From Ollibium composti (GTDB taxonomy: Bacteria; Pseudomonadota; Alphaproteobacteria; Rhizobiales; Rhizobiaceae), in contig NZ_SSNY01000001.1 of the NCBI RefSeq assembly GCF_004801285.1, positions 434,001 to 498,000 of the forward strand: DNA of 64,000 nt. Direction: 5' to 3'. The number at the start of each line of letters is the position of its first letter. Within the stretch, counting starts at the first letter, position 1. The position numbers and the translations under genes were made by a program. The notes beneath the pieces are model-generated. The model did not search any database and was not told the origin of the DNA. It worked only from the letters and a program-made list of their open reading frames with translations. Positions 17,030 to 25,819 of this stretch are shown here, in pieces.

Positions 17030-18157
17030 TTACTTGGCGAGGGCGGTGAAATAGGCCTGCTCGATGGTGCTGGCCATGACGTCGGCGCCAAAGCGCGCTT
17101 TGAGCATGGCGATGCCGGGCATCAGCGCCCGATAGGCAGCTGGGTCGGAGAGGGCGAAGGTCATCTTGTGCGCCAGTTCGGCTGGATCGGGTTTCACCAG
17201 GGCAGGGGAGTCGACGCCGAATATCTCCGGAATGCCGCCGACGGCGGTGGCGATCATCGGTGTGCCGGCAGCCAACGTCTCGAGCACGATGTAGGGCATG
17301 GCCTCGGCGCGGGACGGCACGACCACCAGCCTTGCCAGCGTGAAGGCCTGCCTTGCGGGCATGGGCGCATGGAAGACCACGCGATCGCCGAGACCGAGAC
17401 GGGCGACCTGCTGCCTGTAGCGCGGCAGATCCTCGCCGTCGCCGACCATGACGGCACTGATGCGGCGCGCCGCCAGCGCCTCAGCCTGGACCAGCGCGTC
17501 GATGAAGATGTCCGGTCCCTTCAGGTCGCGCATCATGCCGATATAGAGCATGTCGGCGGCATCCGGACGGACGGATACCGGCTGGAATTCGTCCTCGTTC
17601 AGACCATTGTAGACGAGGGCGTTGGGAATGGGCGGTTCGCCGACCTTGCGGCGATAGGCCTGCCGCTCATATCCCGAAACGAACAGCAGGCAGTCGGTGA
17701 AGCGCGCCATCGTGCGTTCCAGCGCGAAGAACAGCTTTCCCGTCAGCGTGCTTTCGTCATAGTGCAGGCTGCCGCCATGCGGTGAATAAAGGCGGGCCAC
17801 GCGAGACCTTGAAACCCGCAACAGTGAGCCGAACAGACGCGCATAAGTGCCGCCCTTGGCGCCGTGGCCATGGATGACGTCCGGCTGCAATTCCTTGATG
17901 ATCCGATAGGTTCTCCATGCCGAGGCGATGTCGCCGGGGCCGATGTGACGCTGCATGGGCGTACGCTGGATGCCGAGCGCCAGCTTCGGCCTGATATCCT
18001 CGAACAGGCGCTCCTCGTACTCCCCGCCGGTGGTCGAATCGCAGACGATGCCGACCTGGTGTCCCGCCGCTATCTGCGCGTCCGTCAGGTCGCGCACGTG
18101 GCGGAAGATGCCTCCAACCGGCGAGCGAAAACAGTGGACGATCCTCAGCCGCTGCAC
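17030..18157 (-). CDS. GT4 family glycosyltransferase
   Basis: The 375-residue enzyme adds a sugar to the growing lipid-linked repeat on the cytoplasmic side. It has the GT-B fold signature: an N-terminal domain starting RIVHCFRSPVGGIFRHV (GG-x-x-x-H of acceptor binding), DVIHGHGAKGG near residue 95, and the C-terminal donor-site motif PSRAEAMPYIVLETLAAGTP, which is the E-x7-E motif of GT4. It lies 5 bp downstream of the exporter lipoprotein gene, and an 82-bp gap separates it from the sugar transferase gene. Sugar and linkage cannot be read from sequence. Confidence 0.9.
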   Translation of the reverse strand: MQRLRIVHCFRSPVGGIFRHVRDLTDAQIAAGHQVGIVCDSTTGGEYEERLFEDIRPKLALGIQRTPMQRHIGPGDIASAWRTYRIIKELQPDVIHGHGAKGGTYARLFGSLLRVSRSRVARLYSPHGGSLHYDESTLTGKLFFALERTMARFTDCLLFVSGYERQAYRRKVGEPPIPNALVYNGLNEDEFQPVSVRPDAADMLYIGMMRDLKGPDIFIDALVQAEALAARRISAVMVGDGEDLPRYRQQVARLGLGDRVVFHAPMPARQAFTLARLVVVPSRAEAMPYIVLETLAAGTPMIATAVGGIPEIFGVDSPALVKPDPAELAHKMTFALSDPAAYRALMPGIAMLKARFGADVMASTIEQAYFTALAK

Positions 18158-18162
18158 GGCGA

Positions 18163-18726
18163 TCAGAACAGGCGTTCGCGAACGTAGACGGTATCGCCGG
18201 GCAGCAACGGGTCGGAGGTGCGGACACGTCCGGTGATGACCTTGCCGTTGATGTCGCGGGTGATGTCGACGCTTTCCTGGTTGGCGCGCGGTGAGAAGCC
18301 GCCGGCGATGGCGATCGCCTTCTGCACCGTCAGGCCCGGCACGTAGGAATACTGGCCGCCGGCGCCCACTTCACCCATGACGAAGATCGGCCGGTATCGG
18401 TCGATCTCGACCGATACATCGGGATCGCGCAGGTAGCCTTGGCGCAGCTTGGCCGCGATCTCGCCTTCGAGCTGCTGGGCGGTATGGCCTCGCGCCGGAA
18501 CAGCGCCGACGAGCGGGAAGGAGATGTAGCCGGACTGATCGACGCTGTAGGTGTTGGTCAGCCCCTCCTGCTCGAAGACGGTGACGCGGATGCGGTCGCC
18601 GGCACCCAGCCTGTAGGGCTGGTCGAGCGCCTTGTGGAAGGCTGCCGGCGTCGGCCGGTAGCTCGAGCAGCCGGCAAGCAGCGCGGCGGCAAGCAGGGCG
18701 CTGATAAGCGATGTGGGGCGTTTCAT
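18163..18726 (-). CDS. Wza-type outer-membrane polysaccharide export lipoprotein
   Basis: I chose the ATG at 18726 because it begins a lipoprotein signal (MKRPTSLISALLAAALLAGC with lipobox LAGC); the frame upstream to 18900 lacks coding character. The 187-residue product has the poly_export domain (YRLGAGDRIRVTVF) followed by one SLBB domain (PIFVMGEVGAGGQYSY..GLTVQKAIAIAGGF). This is the short form of Wza, comparable to HfsD/UppC-type exporters, and would form the outer-membrane portal. It is the first gene of the leftward operon and is divergent from the Wzc-type gene; the 218-bp region between them contains the promoters. Confidence 0.9.
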   Translation of the reverse strand: MKRPTSLISALLAAALLAGCSSYRPTPAAFHKALDQPYRLGAGDRIRVTVFEQEGLTNTYSVDQSGYISFPLVGAVPARGHTAQQLEGEIAAKLRQGYLRDPDVSVEIDRYRPIFVMGEVGAGGQYSYVPGLTVQKAIAIAGGFSPRANQESVDITRDINGKVITGRVRTSDPLLPGDTVYVRERLF

Positions 18727-18944
18727 CACCGGAGACGTACCTTCGACTTGCCGCAAGCGGGCGGCGGGCTTGAAGACCGGCCTCGTTATCTCCCTGTTAG
18801 GGTTAATGGCCGGTAAAGGCGGCGCGCCGGAGCGTGTCGATTCAGCCGTGTCCGAAGGCGCCATGGCGGCTATCCGCCATCTTAACCGCTGAGTTACCAT
18901 AGTTGTTTACGGTGCGGCCCGACCCATCGTGGGGAGCAGGTTGC

Positions 18945-21185
18945 ATGTCTGGCGCACAATCCACCGCCGCCGATCTCGATGTCGATCTCAGGCAGCTTTT
19001 CGCGAGTCTCGCGAGAAACTGGCTGCGCATCGTCGTGGTGGCGCTGATCGTCACCGGATTGGCGCTGGTCGTCGCCTGGCTCGCCACGCCGTATTATAAG
19101 GGTGCGACCCGGCTGCTGATCGAGACGCGCGAATCGGTCTTCACCCGTCCGGACGCGGGAGCCGACACCAATCGTCCCATCCTCGACGAGGAGGGGGTGA
19201 CCAGCCAGGTCGAGGTCATCTCGTCCACAGACATTCTCAAGCAGGTGGCGCAGAAGCTGGACCTGGCACGCCTGCCCGAGTTCGACGAGGCCGCCGACAT
19301 GTCGGTAGCCGAACGACTCATGGTGATCGCCGGCCTGAAAAGCGATCCGAACGAAGTGCCCGCCGACGAGCGGGTGCTGAAGAAGATGCAGGAGAAGCTC
19401 AACGTCTACCGCGTCGACAAATCGCGCGTCATCGTCATCGAGTTTTCTTCGCAGGATCCGAAGCTGGCGGCCGAGATCCCTAACGCCATCGCCGACACCT
19501 ACATCGACGTGCAGGGCAACGCGAAGCTGGAATCGAACTCGGCCGCAACCGAGTGGCTGGCGCCCGAGATCGCGGACCTCTCCAAGCGTGTGAAGGACGC
19601 TGAGGCCAAGGTCGCGGCTTTCCGCGCGCAGTCGGACCTGCTGATGGGCCAGAACAATTCGGTGTTGGTGACGCAGCAGCTTTCGGAGCTGTCCAGCGAG
19701 CTGTCTCGCGTTCGGGCAAGCCGGGCATCGGCCGAAGCGACGGCGGAAAGCGTGCGCAAGGCGCTGGCCGCCGGCGGTTCGCTCGATTCGCTGCCCGAGG
19801 TGCTGTCATCGAACCTGATCCAGCGGCTGCGCGAGCGGCAGGTGCAGCTTCAGAACCAGATCGCCGACCTGTCGACGACGCTGCTCGACAGCCATCCGCG
19901 CATCCGTTCGCTTCGTTCCCAGCTTGCCGACCTCGACAACCAGATCCGTCGCGAGGCTGAAAAGGTGCTGGCAGGCTTGAAAACGGAAGCGCAGACCGCG
20001 CAGGCGCGCGAGAACCAGTTGGTCGCGGACCTCAACACGCTGAAGGCCGAATCCGCGCGCGCCGGCGAGGAGCAGGTGGAACTGAATGCGCTGGAGCGCG
20101 AGGCCAACGCCCAGCGCCAGCTGCTCGAATCCTATATGACGCGCTACCGCGAGGCTTCGTCGCGCGAGGATCGCAACTACCTGCCGGTCGACGCGCGCAT
20201 CTTCTCGCGTGCGGTGACACCGGCCGAGCCCTACTTCCCGAAAATCCTTCCCATCGTCAGCGCGGCCTTCGTCGCTTCGCTGCTGCTGATGGCGATCGGA
20301 ACGCTGCTGGCCGAACTGTTCTCCGGCCGGGCCATGAGGCCGGCGGCGCGGCCGATGCGGCCGGAGCCCGTTGCCGAAGTGGCGATGCCCGCGGTGCAGG
20401 AGCCGGTTGCGACTGTCGCGCCTGAGCCGAAGGTCGTCGAAACCGCTGTGGCGGCGACGCCCGCGCAGCCTCTCATCTTGGAAGACGACGTGGAGGAGCC
20501 GCTGCCCGATCTAGACAGCCACGATCCGCACGATGGCTCTTATGAAGAGCCGGAGGTCGTTGCCGCCGCAGCGCCGTTACGATCCGTGCTGGGCGAGATC
20601 GACATCGCCATGGCCGCCGAAAAACTGATCGCCGGCGGTGCAGCGCGCGCCATCGTCGTGTCGCCCGAGGGTGACGAGGCGGCGGCGACGGCGGTACTGG
20701 TGGCGCGCGAGGTGGCGGATGCCGGCTTGCGGGTCCTGCTGCTCGACCTGACGGCTTCGGGTGCGGCGTCGCGCCCGATGCTGGATAGTGCGCTTCTGCC
20801 CGGCATCACCAATCTTCTGGCGTCGGAATCGCAGTTCAGCGACGTGATCCACCCCGATCACTATTCGGATTGCCACGTCATTCCCGTTGGTACCGCCGAT
20901 CCGGCGCGTGCCATGCGGGCCGCCGATCGCCTGCCGATCATCATGCAGTCGTTGACGACGGCCTACGATCTCGTGGTTGTCGAGTGCGGCCCGACGGATG
21001 CGCAGGGGATTCGCCGGCTGGTAGGCGAAGGGACGGAGGTGTTCGTCAGCGTCCTGGAGCCCGACGACACTGTGGCCGAAGCCGCCGTCAAGCTGATCGA
21101 GAACGGCTATCCGGACCTGACACTGGTGACGCCGGACGGTCGGCCAACACCGGGCACGCCCGTCCCCGGGCGGTCGGCGGCGTAG
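18945..21185 (+). CDS. Wzc/GNVR-type polysaccharide chain-length protein with degenerate ATPase domain
   Basis: The ATG at 18945 has a good GGAGCAGG ribosome binding site and is preferred to 18903. The 746-residue inner-membrane protein has a membrane segment (about 30-50), a Wzz domain, a long periplasmic coiled coil (about 190-400), a GNVR-like region, a second membrane segment (about 430-450), a Pro/Ala/Val-rich linker and a C-terminal BY-kinase-like domain (about 545-746). That last domain has lost the Walker A lysine: it reads SPEGDEAAAT near 573 instead of a P-loop, and Walker B reads DLVVVECGPTD near 675. No Tyr-rich tail is present. It is probably a structural co-polymerase rather than a kinase. 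Confidence 0.9.
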   Translation: MSGAQSTAADLDVDLRQLFASLARNWLRIVVVALIVTGLALVVAWLATPYYKGATRLLIETRESVFTRPDAGADTNRPILDEEGVTSQVEVISSTDILKQVAQKLDLARLPEFDEAADMSVAERLMVIAGLKSDPNEVPADERVLKKMQEKLNVYRVDKSRVIVIEFSSQDPKLAAEIPNAIADTYIDVQGNAKLESNSAATEWLAPEIADLSKRVKDAEAKVAAFRAQSDLLMGQNNSVLVTQQLSELSSELSRVRASRASAEATAESVRKALAAGGSLDSLPEVLSSNLIQRLRERQVQLQNQIADLSTTLLDSHPRIRSLRSQLADLDNQIRREAEKVLAGLKTEAQTAQARENQLVADLNTLKAESARAGEEQVELNALEREANAQRQLLESYMTRYREASSREDRNYLPVDARIFSRAVTPAEPYFPKILPIVSAAFVASLLLMAIGTLLAELFSGRAMRPAARPMRPEPVAEVAMPAVQEPVATVAPEPKVVETAVAATPAQPLILEDDVEEPLPDLDSHDPHDGSYEEPEVVAAAAPLRSVLGEIDIAMAAEKLIAGGAARAIVVSPEGDEAAATAVLVAREVADAGLRVLLLDLTASGAASRPMLDSALLPGITNLLASESQFSDVIHPDHYSDCHVIPVGTADPARAMRAADRLPIIMQSLTTAYDLVVVECGPTDAQGIRRLVGEGTEVFVSVLEPDDTVAEAAVKLIENGYPDLTLVTPDGRPTPGTPVPGRSAA

Positions 21186-21212
21186 GACGGAAGCACCGGG
21201 AGGTTTGCCGGA

Positions 21213-22433
21213 TCAGTCTTCGTCGGAAGGGGGTCTTTTACCGGCCGTCTTGCGGCGCAGCGCCTTCGTCAGGCTCCAGATCTTCGGGCTGTTCTTGATG
21301 AAGGCCTTGATGCCCGCATTGCCGCGCAGGCCGGAGGCCAGCATGCGCCCCTTGAGCGTCAATGGAACGAGGACGTCGAGATGCTTCATCTCGATATCGC
21401 ACCACTGGCGCTTGTAAGGCTCGTCGCCGACGGAGAAGTCGTAGACGGAAAAGCCGTCCCGGCAGGCTTCGGCTATGTTCTCGAAAAAGAGGAAATCGCC
21501 GGGACTGGCGTGGGCAAGGTCGTCTTCCGAAATGGCGCCGAACTCGCAGATCAGGCGCCGGCCACCGACGCTGGAGCCTGTCACGGCGCGCAGCTTGCCT
21601 GCCACCTCCAGCCCATGCAGGAGGAAGGGCGGTTCGCTCTCCTTCAGCGCCTCGGCAAACAGCTTGTGGAAGAATATCCTGACCTGCGGGTCGCCGAAGA
21701 CGTTGGCGATGCCCATGCGGCGGAAGCGGAACTCTTTCATGGCGAAGAAGGCGTAGAGCAGGCTGTGCACTTCCTCCGGCGTATGTGCCTGGATGCGCCG
21801 GAAACCGCCGGCCGCCTCGAACTTGCGCGTCTGCGAGCGGTGCTTCTTCTTCTTGCGCTTGCCGCTCATGCGCGAAAGCACGGCCTCGAAGCCGCCGTCG
21901 AGATCGACCGCGAGCGAAAGGTTCGGGCTCGGGAAGGAAGGCAGTTTCGCCAGCGGATTCGCCGTGCCGTCGAAATCGGGCAGCAGGCGCTGCAAGGCAA
22001 CCACGTCGATGTCGGGGCGGGCGGCCGCGACGGCATCGAACAGCGTCCGTATCTGCGAGCAGGTGATCTCGTCCAGCCGGGCCGGGTCCACGGCGGCGAA
22101 ATTGCCGTTGGCGTGACGCCCGCCCATGAAGCGCGCGATGCGGAACGGCCCGTGGCGTTCGATTTCGAGCGCCAGGCTCAAAACGGGCCGGCCGCCGGCC
22201 GCAAGCGTGGCGAGGATGGCGTCGGGGCGTATCTGCTCGGTCCAGTGGCGCACCCACTGGGGGCTCTGTGCAGGGGCGAAGAGCGCCGTGCGGCAGAAGA
22301 CTGAATAGGCTGCTTGTGCCTCATCCGAGATTGGCGAAACGCTGGCCGTGGCAAGGTCGTCCCCGGCCGCGCGCGGCGAGGTCATGACGGCTCGATGGCC
22401 GGATTCCTTGAGCGACGCGGTCGCGTCAGCCAT
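21213..22433 (-). CDS. CelD/BcsL-type GNAT (FemAB-like) acyltransferase
   Basis: The 406-residue cytosolic protein matches the acetyltransferase family long annotated as involved in cellulose biosynthesis (CelD/BcsL, Acetyltransf_6). Visible hallmarks are a basic KRKKKKHR patch near residue 197 and the core GSSVGGRRLICEFGAI followed by SPGDFLFFENIAEA and YDFSVGDEPYKRQW, where the second GNAT-like half closes. Such enzymes acylate sugars of exported polysaccharides; HfsK of Caulobacter holdfast is a characterised relative by architecture. It is convergent with the Wzc-type gene (27-bp gap) and has its own promoter region with a TAGGCGC inverted repeat. Confidence 0.85.
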   Translation of the reverse strand: MADATASLKESGHRAVMTSPRAAGDDLATASVSPISDEAQAAYSVFCRTALFAPAQSPQWVRHWTEQIRPDAILATLAAGGRPVLSLALEIERHGPFRIARFMGGRHANGNFAAVDPARLDEITCSQIRTLFDAVAAARPDIDVVALQRLLPDFDGTANPLAKLPSFPSPNLSLAVDLDGGFEAVLSRMSGKRKKKKHRSQTRKFEAAGGFRRIQAHTPEEVHSLLYAFFAMKEFRFRRMGIANVFGDPQVRIFFHKLFAEALKESEPPFLLHGLEVAGKLRAVTGSSVGGRRLICEFGAISEDDLAHASPGDFLFFENIAEACRDGFSVYDFSVGDEPYKRQWCDIEMKHLDVLVPLTLKGRMLASGLRGNAGIKAFIKNSPKIWSLTKALRRKTAGKRPPSDED

Positions 22434-22474
22434 GCCTCTTGTCCCGGACGGGCCTGCCGTATTCAGGCTTGTCA

Positions 22475-22501
22475 GCGCCTAATTGCGCGAAGGCTAGGCG
22501 C
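22475..22501 (-). promoter_or_regulatory. Inverted repeat GCGCCTA-N13-TAGGCGC upstream of the acyltransferase gene
   Basis: Two exact 7-bp half-sites lie about 42 bp upstream of the acyltransferase ATG at 22433. Their TAGGC core resembles the CTAGG words in front of the secretion operon at 13391-13437. A regulator binding site is plausible but unproven. Confidence 0.35.
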
Positions 22502-22549
22502 AAATAGTGAAGGAAAGACAAAATGGGGCAGAGGCCGCCGCCCGGCCGG

Positions 22550-22765
22550 TCAGTGCCGTGCGCGCGGCTCGGCGATCATCCATTTGATGATGCCCATTGC
22601 CGGCAACACCCACAACAGGCCGCTGAAAAGGAAGAAAAGCAGGTGCACGACTGGGCCAGATTCTGAAAGCTGGGCGACCGCCACGATCGTCGCCACGATC
22701 GCATAGACGATCACCAGCGCGACCAGCAGGACGGTTCCGATCAGCTTCTTCAGGCGCACGGGCAT
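22550..22765 (-). CDS. DUF2842 small membrane protein
   Basis: The 71-residue product has two membrane segments (about 8-29 and 39-58) and the family pattern LKKLIGT...YAIVATIVAVAQL...HLLFFLFSGLLWVLPAMGIIKWM. The ATG at 22765 (MPVRLKKL) is chosen because homologues start there. The family is alphaproteobacterial and of unknown function. In Rhizobiales it is often found beside ctaA, as here, where it is divergent from it. Confidence 0.85.
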   Translation of the reverse strand: MPVRLKKLIGTVLLVALVIVYAIVATIVAVAQLSESGPVVHLLFFLFSGLLWVLPAMGIIKWMIAEPRARH

Positions 22766-22930
22766 GGCATCGGCCTCGCTTCGACCCATGCTCGATAGGG
22801 CCAAAGCCGGGCGTGCGCAACCCGTTCCGGCCGGCGCGACGGCGTGCCGCGCCGCACGGGCTTGCCAGCCGGCGCACCTTGGTCCACCAAGCTGGCTCCA
22901 TCAATCCGCGCCTCAATGACCGGAGCCGTC

Positions 22931-24025
22931 ATGGCCGCCATTGCCGAAAACTCAGCGCCGCTCGCCGCCCGCGACCGGGATGTCCGCAACCGGGCACTGG
23001 TGCGTGGCTGGCTCTATCTGGTGCTGGTGGCGCTGGTGGCGCTGGTGATGGTGGGCGGCGCTACGCGCATGACGGGATCGGGACTGTCGATCACCGAATG
23101 GCAGCCGATCCACGGCGTCATCCCACCGCTCAATGCGGCCGAATGGCAGGAGGAATTCACCAAGTACCAGCAGATCCCGCAGTTCCAGCAGCTCAACAAG
23201 GATATGACGCTGGGCGAATTCAAGGGCATCTTCTGGTGGGAGTGGTCGCATCGGCTGCTGGCACGCGGCATCGGCTTTCTTGTCGCCATCCCGCTCGTGT
23301 TCTTCTGGCTGACGGGACGTCTGGAGCGCAGGATGAAGCCGCGTCTGGTCGGTCTCCTGGCACTGGGCGGCCTGCAGGGCGCCATCGGCTGGTGGATGGT
23401 CGCCTCGGGGCTGACCGAACGCGTTTCGGTCAGCCAGTACCGGCTGGCGACGCACCTCACCATGGCCTGCGTCATCATCGTTGCCGTGACCTATATGGCG
23501 CGCGCCGTTGCCACATATTCGCAAGAGGCGGCGTCCCGCGGTATCCAGCGGTTTTCCGGCGTCCTCGTTGCGATGGTGCTGGTGCAGATCTATCTCGGCG
23601 GGCTGGTCGCCGGCCTGCATGCGGGGCTGACCTACAACACCTGGCCGCTGATGGACGGGGCGATCATTCCTGGCGATCTGTTCGTCATCGAGCCTGCGTG
23701 GCGCAACCTGTTCGAGAACCCGAAGACCGTGCAGTTCATCCACCGCATGTTCGCCTATACGGTCTTTCTGGTCGCGCTCTGGCATGCTCTGGCCATGACA
23801 CGGGCCTTGCCGGGATCGACCCATGCGCGGCGTGCCTGGGTGCTGTTCGGGCTGGTCACAGTGCAGGCCGCCATCGGCGTCGGGACGTTGTTGATGCAGG
23901 CGCCGATCGACGTGGCGCTGACGCATCAGTTCGTCGCCATGCTGGTGCTGATCTTCGCCACCGCCCATTGGCGCGGCACCAAGGGTGCTTACCCGCTGCC
24001 GCACGCGGTCGAAATCAGAAGCTGA
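22931..24025 (+). CDS. ctaA: Heme A synthase (COX15/CtaA)
   Basis: This inner-membrane enzyme oxidises heme O to heme A for aa3-type cytochrome oxidase. It has eight predicted membrane segments, the early motif [16 protein letters not shown], the EWSHR heme-ligand His ([11 protein letters not shown]), THL near residue 180, the [12 protein letters not shown] and IHRMFAYTV motifs (ligand His), and TH in the last helix ([10 protein letters not shown]). The ATG at 22931 has GGAG 6 bases upstream and is preferred to starts at 22844 or 22916. The 364 residues are normal for the alphaproteobacterial type 2 form. Its 3' end overlaps the convergent kinase gene by 11 bp. Confidence 0.95.
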   Translation: MAAIAENSAPLAARDRDVRNRALVRGWLYLVLVALVALVMVGGATRMTGSGLSITEWQPIHGVIPPLNAAEWQEEFTKYQQIPQFQQLNKDMTLGEFKGIFWWEWSHRLLARGIGFLVAIPLVFFWLTGRLERRMKPRLVGLLALGGLQGAIGWWMVASGLTERVSVSQYRLATHLTMACVIIVAVTYMARAVATYSQEAASRGIQRFSGVLVAMVLVQIYLGGLVAGLHAGLTYNTWPLMDGAIIPGDLFVIEPAWRNLFENPKTVQFIHRMFAYTVFLVALWHALAMTRALPGSTHARRAWVLFGLVTVQAAIGVGTLLMQAPIDVALTHQFVAMLVLIFATAHWRGTKGAYPLPHAVEIRS

Positions 24026-24857
24026 GGCGTACGGCGCGGATCGCGCTTGCTACCGCCAGTTCGCGCTGCTCGTCCAAGTCATTGCTGTCTCCGGCATGCC
24101 AGGCCGCCGAAAGCGCGCCGTAGGCGACGGCGTGGTCCAGCAGGCGGCGTGGATCGTGACCCATGCTCAGAGAGAACACCGTCGCCATATACGCAATGCG
24201 GTCGGGATCGAGGCAGAGATCGTCGCAGTCGAGCGGGTTGTAGAACAGGTTGGCGGCGTCGAAGCCCGCGTCACCCAGAACCCCCTTCGGGTCGATGGCA
24301 AGCCAGCCGCGCGGGCTTTCCATGATGTTGTCGTGATGCAGGTCGCCGTGCAGCGGCCGCACGTCCTGCGGGTCGGACAGGAGCCGTTCGGCGATTGCGG
24401 CGGCTTCGCTGTAGAGACTGGTCGTGCCCGATGCGGCATCGGCCCGGGCCTTGTCGAAAAGCGCGGAAAACCGTTCGCGCAGCGGCTGCAGTTCCGCAGG
24501 CAGCCGTCGCCGCGACGGGGCGTGCAGCCGCGCCATGACCTCGGCGGCGATTTCGGTGGCTGCCTCATCGCCGTCGCCGGCTAGGACCGCGGTCAGGTGG
24601 CGGGTGCCGGCATATTCCAGCAGCATGTCCATGCGGTCGCGGCCGAGCAGGCGCACGGCGCCGTGGCCGTCGCGCCAGTCGAGATACCAGGCGCCGCGCA
24701 ATTCGTCATCGACGTCGTCGAACGGCTTGAGCGCCTTCACGGCCGCAAGCGAGCCGTCCTCGCGCGTCACTTTCCAGATGCGGCTGGAAAACGTCTCGGC
24801 GATCTGTTCGGCAGCGGCGATCTTCCAGCGGCGCGGGAAGCGCCGTGGCAGGGTCAA
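24015..24857 (-). CDS. Aminoglycoside/hydroxyurea-type phosphotransferase
   Basis: The 280-residue protein has the kinase-like catalytic motif [11 protein letters not shown] (about residue 188) and [21 protein letters not shown], which are diagnostic of the APH_6_hur (hydroxyurea and streptomycin 6-phosphotransferase) family. The natural substrate is unknown, and the family is often chromosomal without resistance. The most upstream in-frame start after the argC stop is a TTG at 24857 that overlaps the argC TGA, suggesting translational coupling. The 3' end overlaps ctaA by 11 bp, so the gene is squeezed on both sides. Confidence 0.82.
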   Translation of the reverse strand: MTLPRRFPRRWKIAAAEQIAETFSSRIWKVTREDGSLAAVKALKPFDDVDDELRGAWYLDWRDGHGAVRLLGRDRMDMLLEYAGTRHLTAVLAGDGDEAATEIAAEVMARLHAPSRRRLPAELQPLRERFSALFDKARADAASGTTSLYSEAAAIAERLLSDPQDVRPLHGDLHHDNIMESPRGWLAIDPKGVLGDAGFDAANLFYNPLDCDDLCLDPDRIAYMATVFSLSMGHDPRRLLDHAVAYGALSAAWHAGDSNDLDEQRELAVASAIRAVRLSF

Positions 24858-25786
24858 GCCTTCAGGCCCAGCATGAGGTCGAGGTTCTGCACCGCGGCCC
24901 CCGACGCACCCTTGCCGAGATTGTCGTAGACGGCGACCAGCAGCGCCTGCGCGCGGGCGTCGTTGGCGAAGACATAGAGCTTCATGCGGTTGGTGCCGTT
25001 GTATTCCTCCGGCTGGAGGTCGGGCAGGCGCTCGCTGTCGGCATAGGGCGCGACCTCGACCACGCCGCCGTCGATGCCGGCATAATGGTCGGCGAGTGCC
25101 GCGTGCAGATCGGCGCCTTTCGGCACTTTCGGCAACCCTTCCAACTGCAGCGGAACGACGGTGATCATCCCTTGCGCGAAATTGCCGACGGCCGGCTGCA
25201 TGATCGGATCGCGCGAAAGGCCGGCGTAGCGGCGCAGTTCCGGCACATGCTTGTGCTTCAGCGTCAGGCCATAGGGCAGGAATTCCGGGGCATCCTCGCC
25301 CTTGGCGGCATAGTCCTCGATCATCGGCCGGCCGCCGCCGGAATAGCCGGTGATGCCGTTGACCGTGACCGGATAGTCGGCAGGCAGGAGGCCGCCAGCG
25401 ATCAGCGGGCGCAGCGTGGCGATCGGGCCTTGCGGCCAGCAGCCGGGATTGGCGACACGCTTGGCTTCCGCAATGCGCCGGGATTGTCCGGCATCCATTT
25501 CGGCAAAACCGTACTCCCAGCCTGCGGCGGTGCGATGGGCCGTGGAGGCATCGATGACGCGGGTGGTGTCGTTGGCGATCAGCGACACGCTTTCCTTCGC
25601 CGCATCGTCGGGCAGGCACAGGATGGCGACGTCGGCCTCGTTGAGCGCATCGGCGCGGGCGGCCGTGTCCTTGCGGCGTTCGACAGGCACCGAGATCACG
25701 TCGATATCGCTGCGGTCGGCGAGCAGCGCGCGGATCTGCAAGCCCGTGGTGCCGTGTTCGCCGTCGATGAAGATTTTCGGTTTCAT
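24854..25786 (-). CDS. argC: N-acetyl-gamma-glutamyl-phosphate reductase (type 2)
   Basis: It catalyses the NADPH-dependent third step of arginine biosynthesis. The 310-residue length and the start KPKIFIDGEHGTTGLQI (Rossmann G-x-x-G) define the short type 2 enzyme found in alphaproteobacteria. The catalytic Cys is in NPGCWPQG (about residue 117), followed by GITGYSGGGR and a conserved PHVP-like region replaced here by KHKHVPEL. It lies 33 bp downstream of speB, and its stop overlaps the kinase start. Confidence 0.95.
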   Translation of the reverse strand: MKPKIFIDGEHGTTGLQIRALLADRSDIDVISVPVERRKDTAARADALNEADVAILCLPDDAAKESVSLIANDTTRVIDASTAHRTAAGWEYGFAEMDAGQSRRIAEAKRVANPGCWPQGPIATLRPLIAGGLLPADYPVTVNGITGYSGGGRPMIEDYAAKGEDAPEFLPYGLTLKHKHVPELRRYAGLSRDPIMQPAVGNFAQGMITVVPLQLEGLPKVPKGADLHAALADHYAGIDGGVVEVAPYADSERLPDLQPEEYNGTNRMKLYVFANDARAQALLVAVYDNLGKGASGAAVQNLDLMLGLKA

Positions 25787-25819
25787 GCCTGTCGTTCTCG
25801 CGAAAGCCTGTAGGTCGGC

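Noticed and set aside
18860..18900. CtrA-binding site TTAA-N7-TTAA upstream of the Wzc-type gene
   Set aside because: TTAACCGCTGAGTTACC has only one full half-site; the second deviates. A similar weak case at 47870 upstream of the histidine kinase was also dropped.
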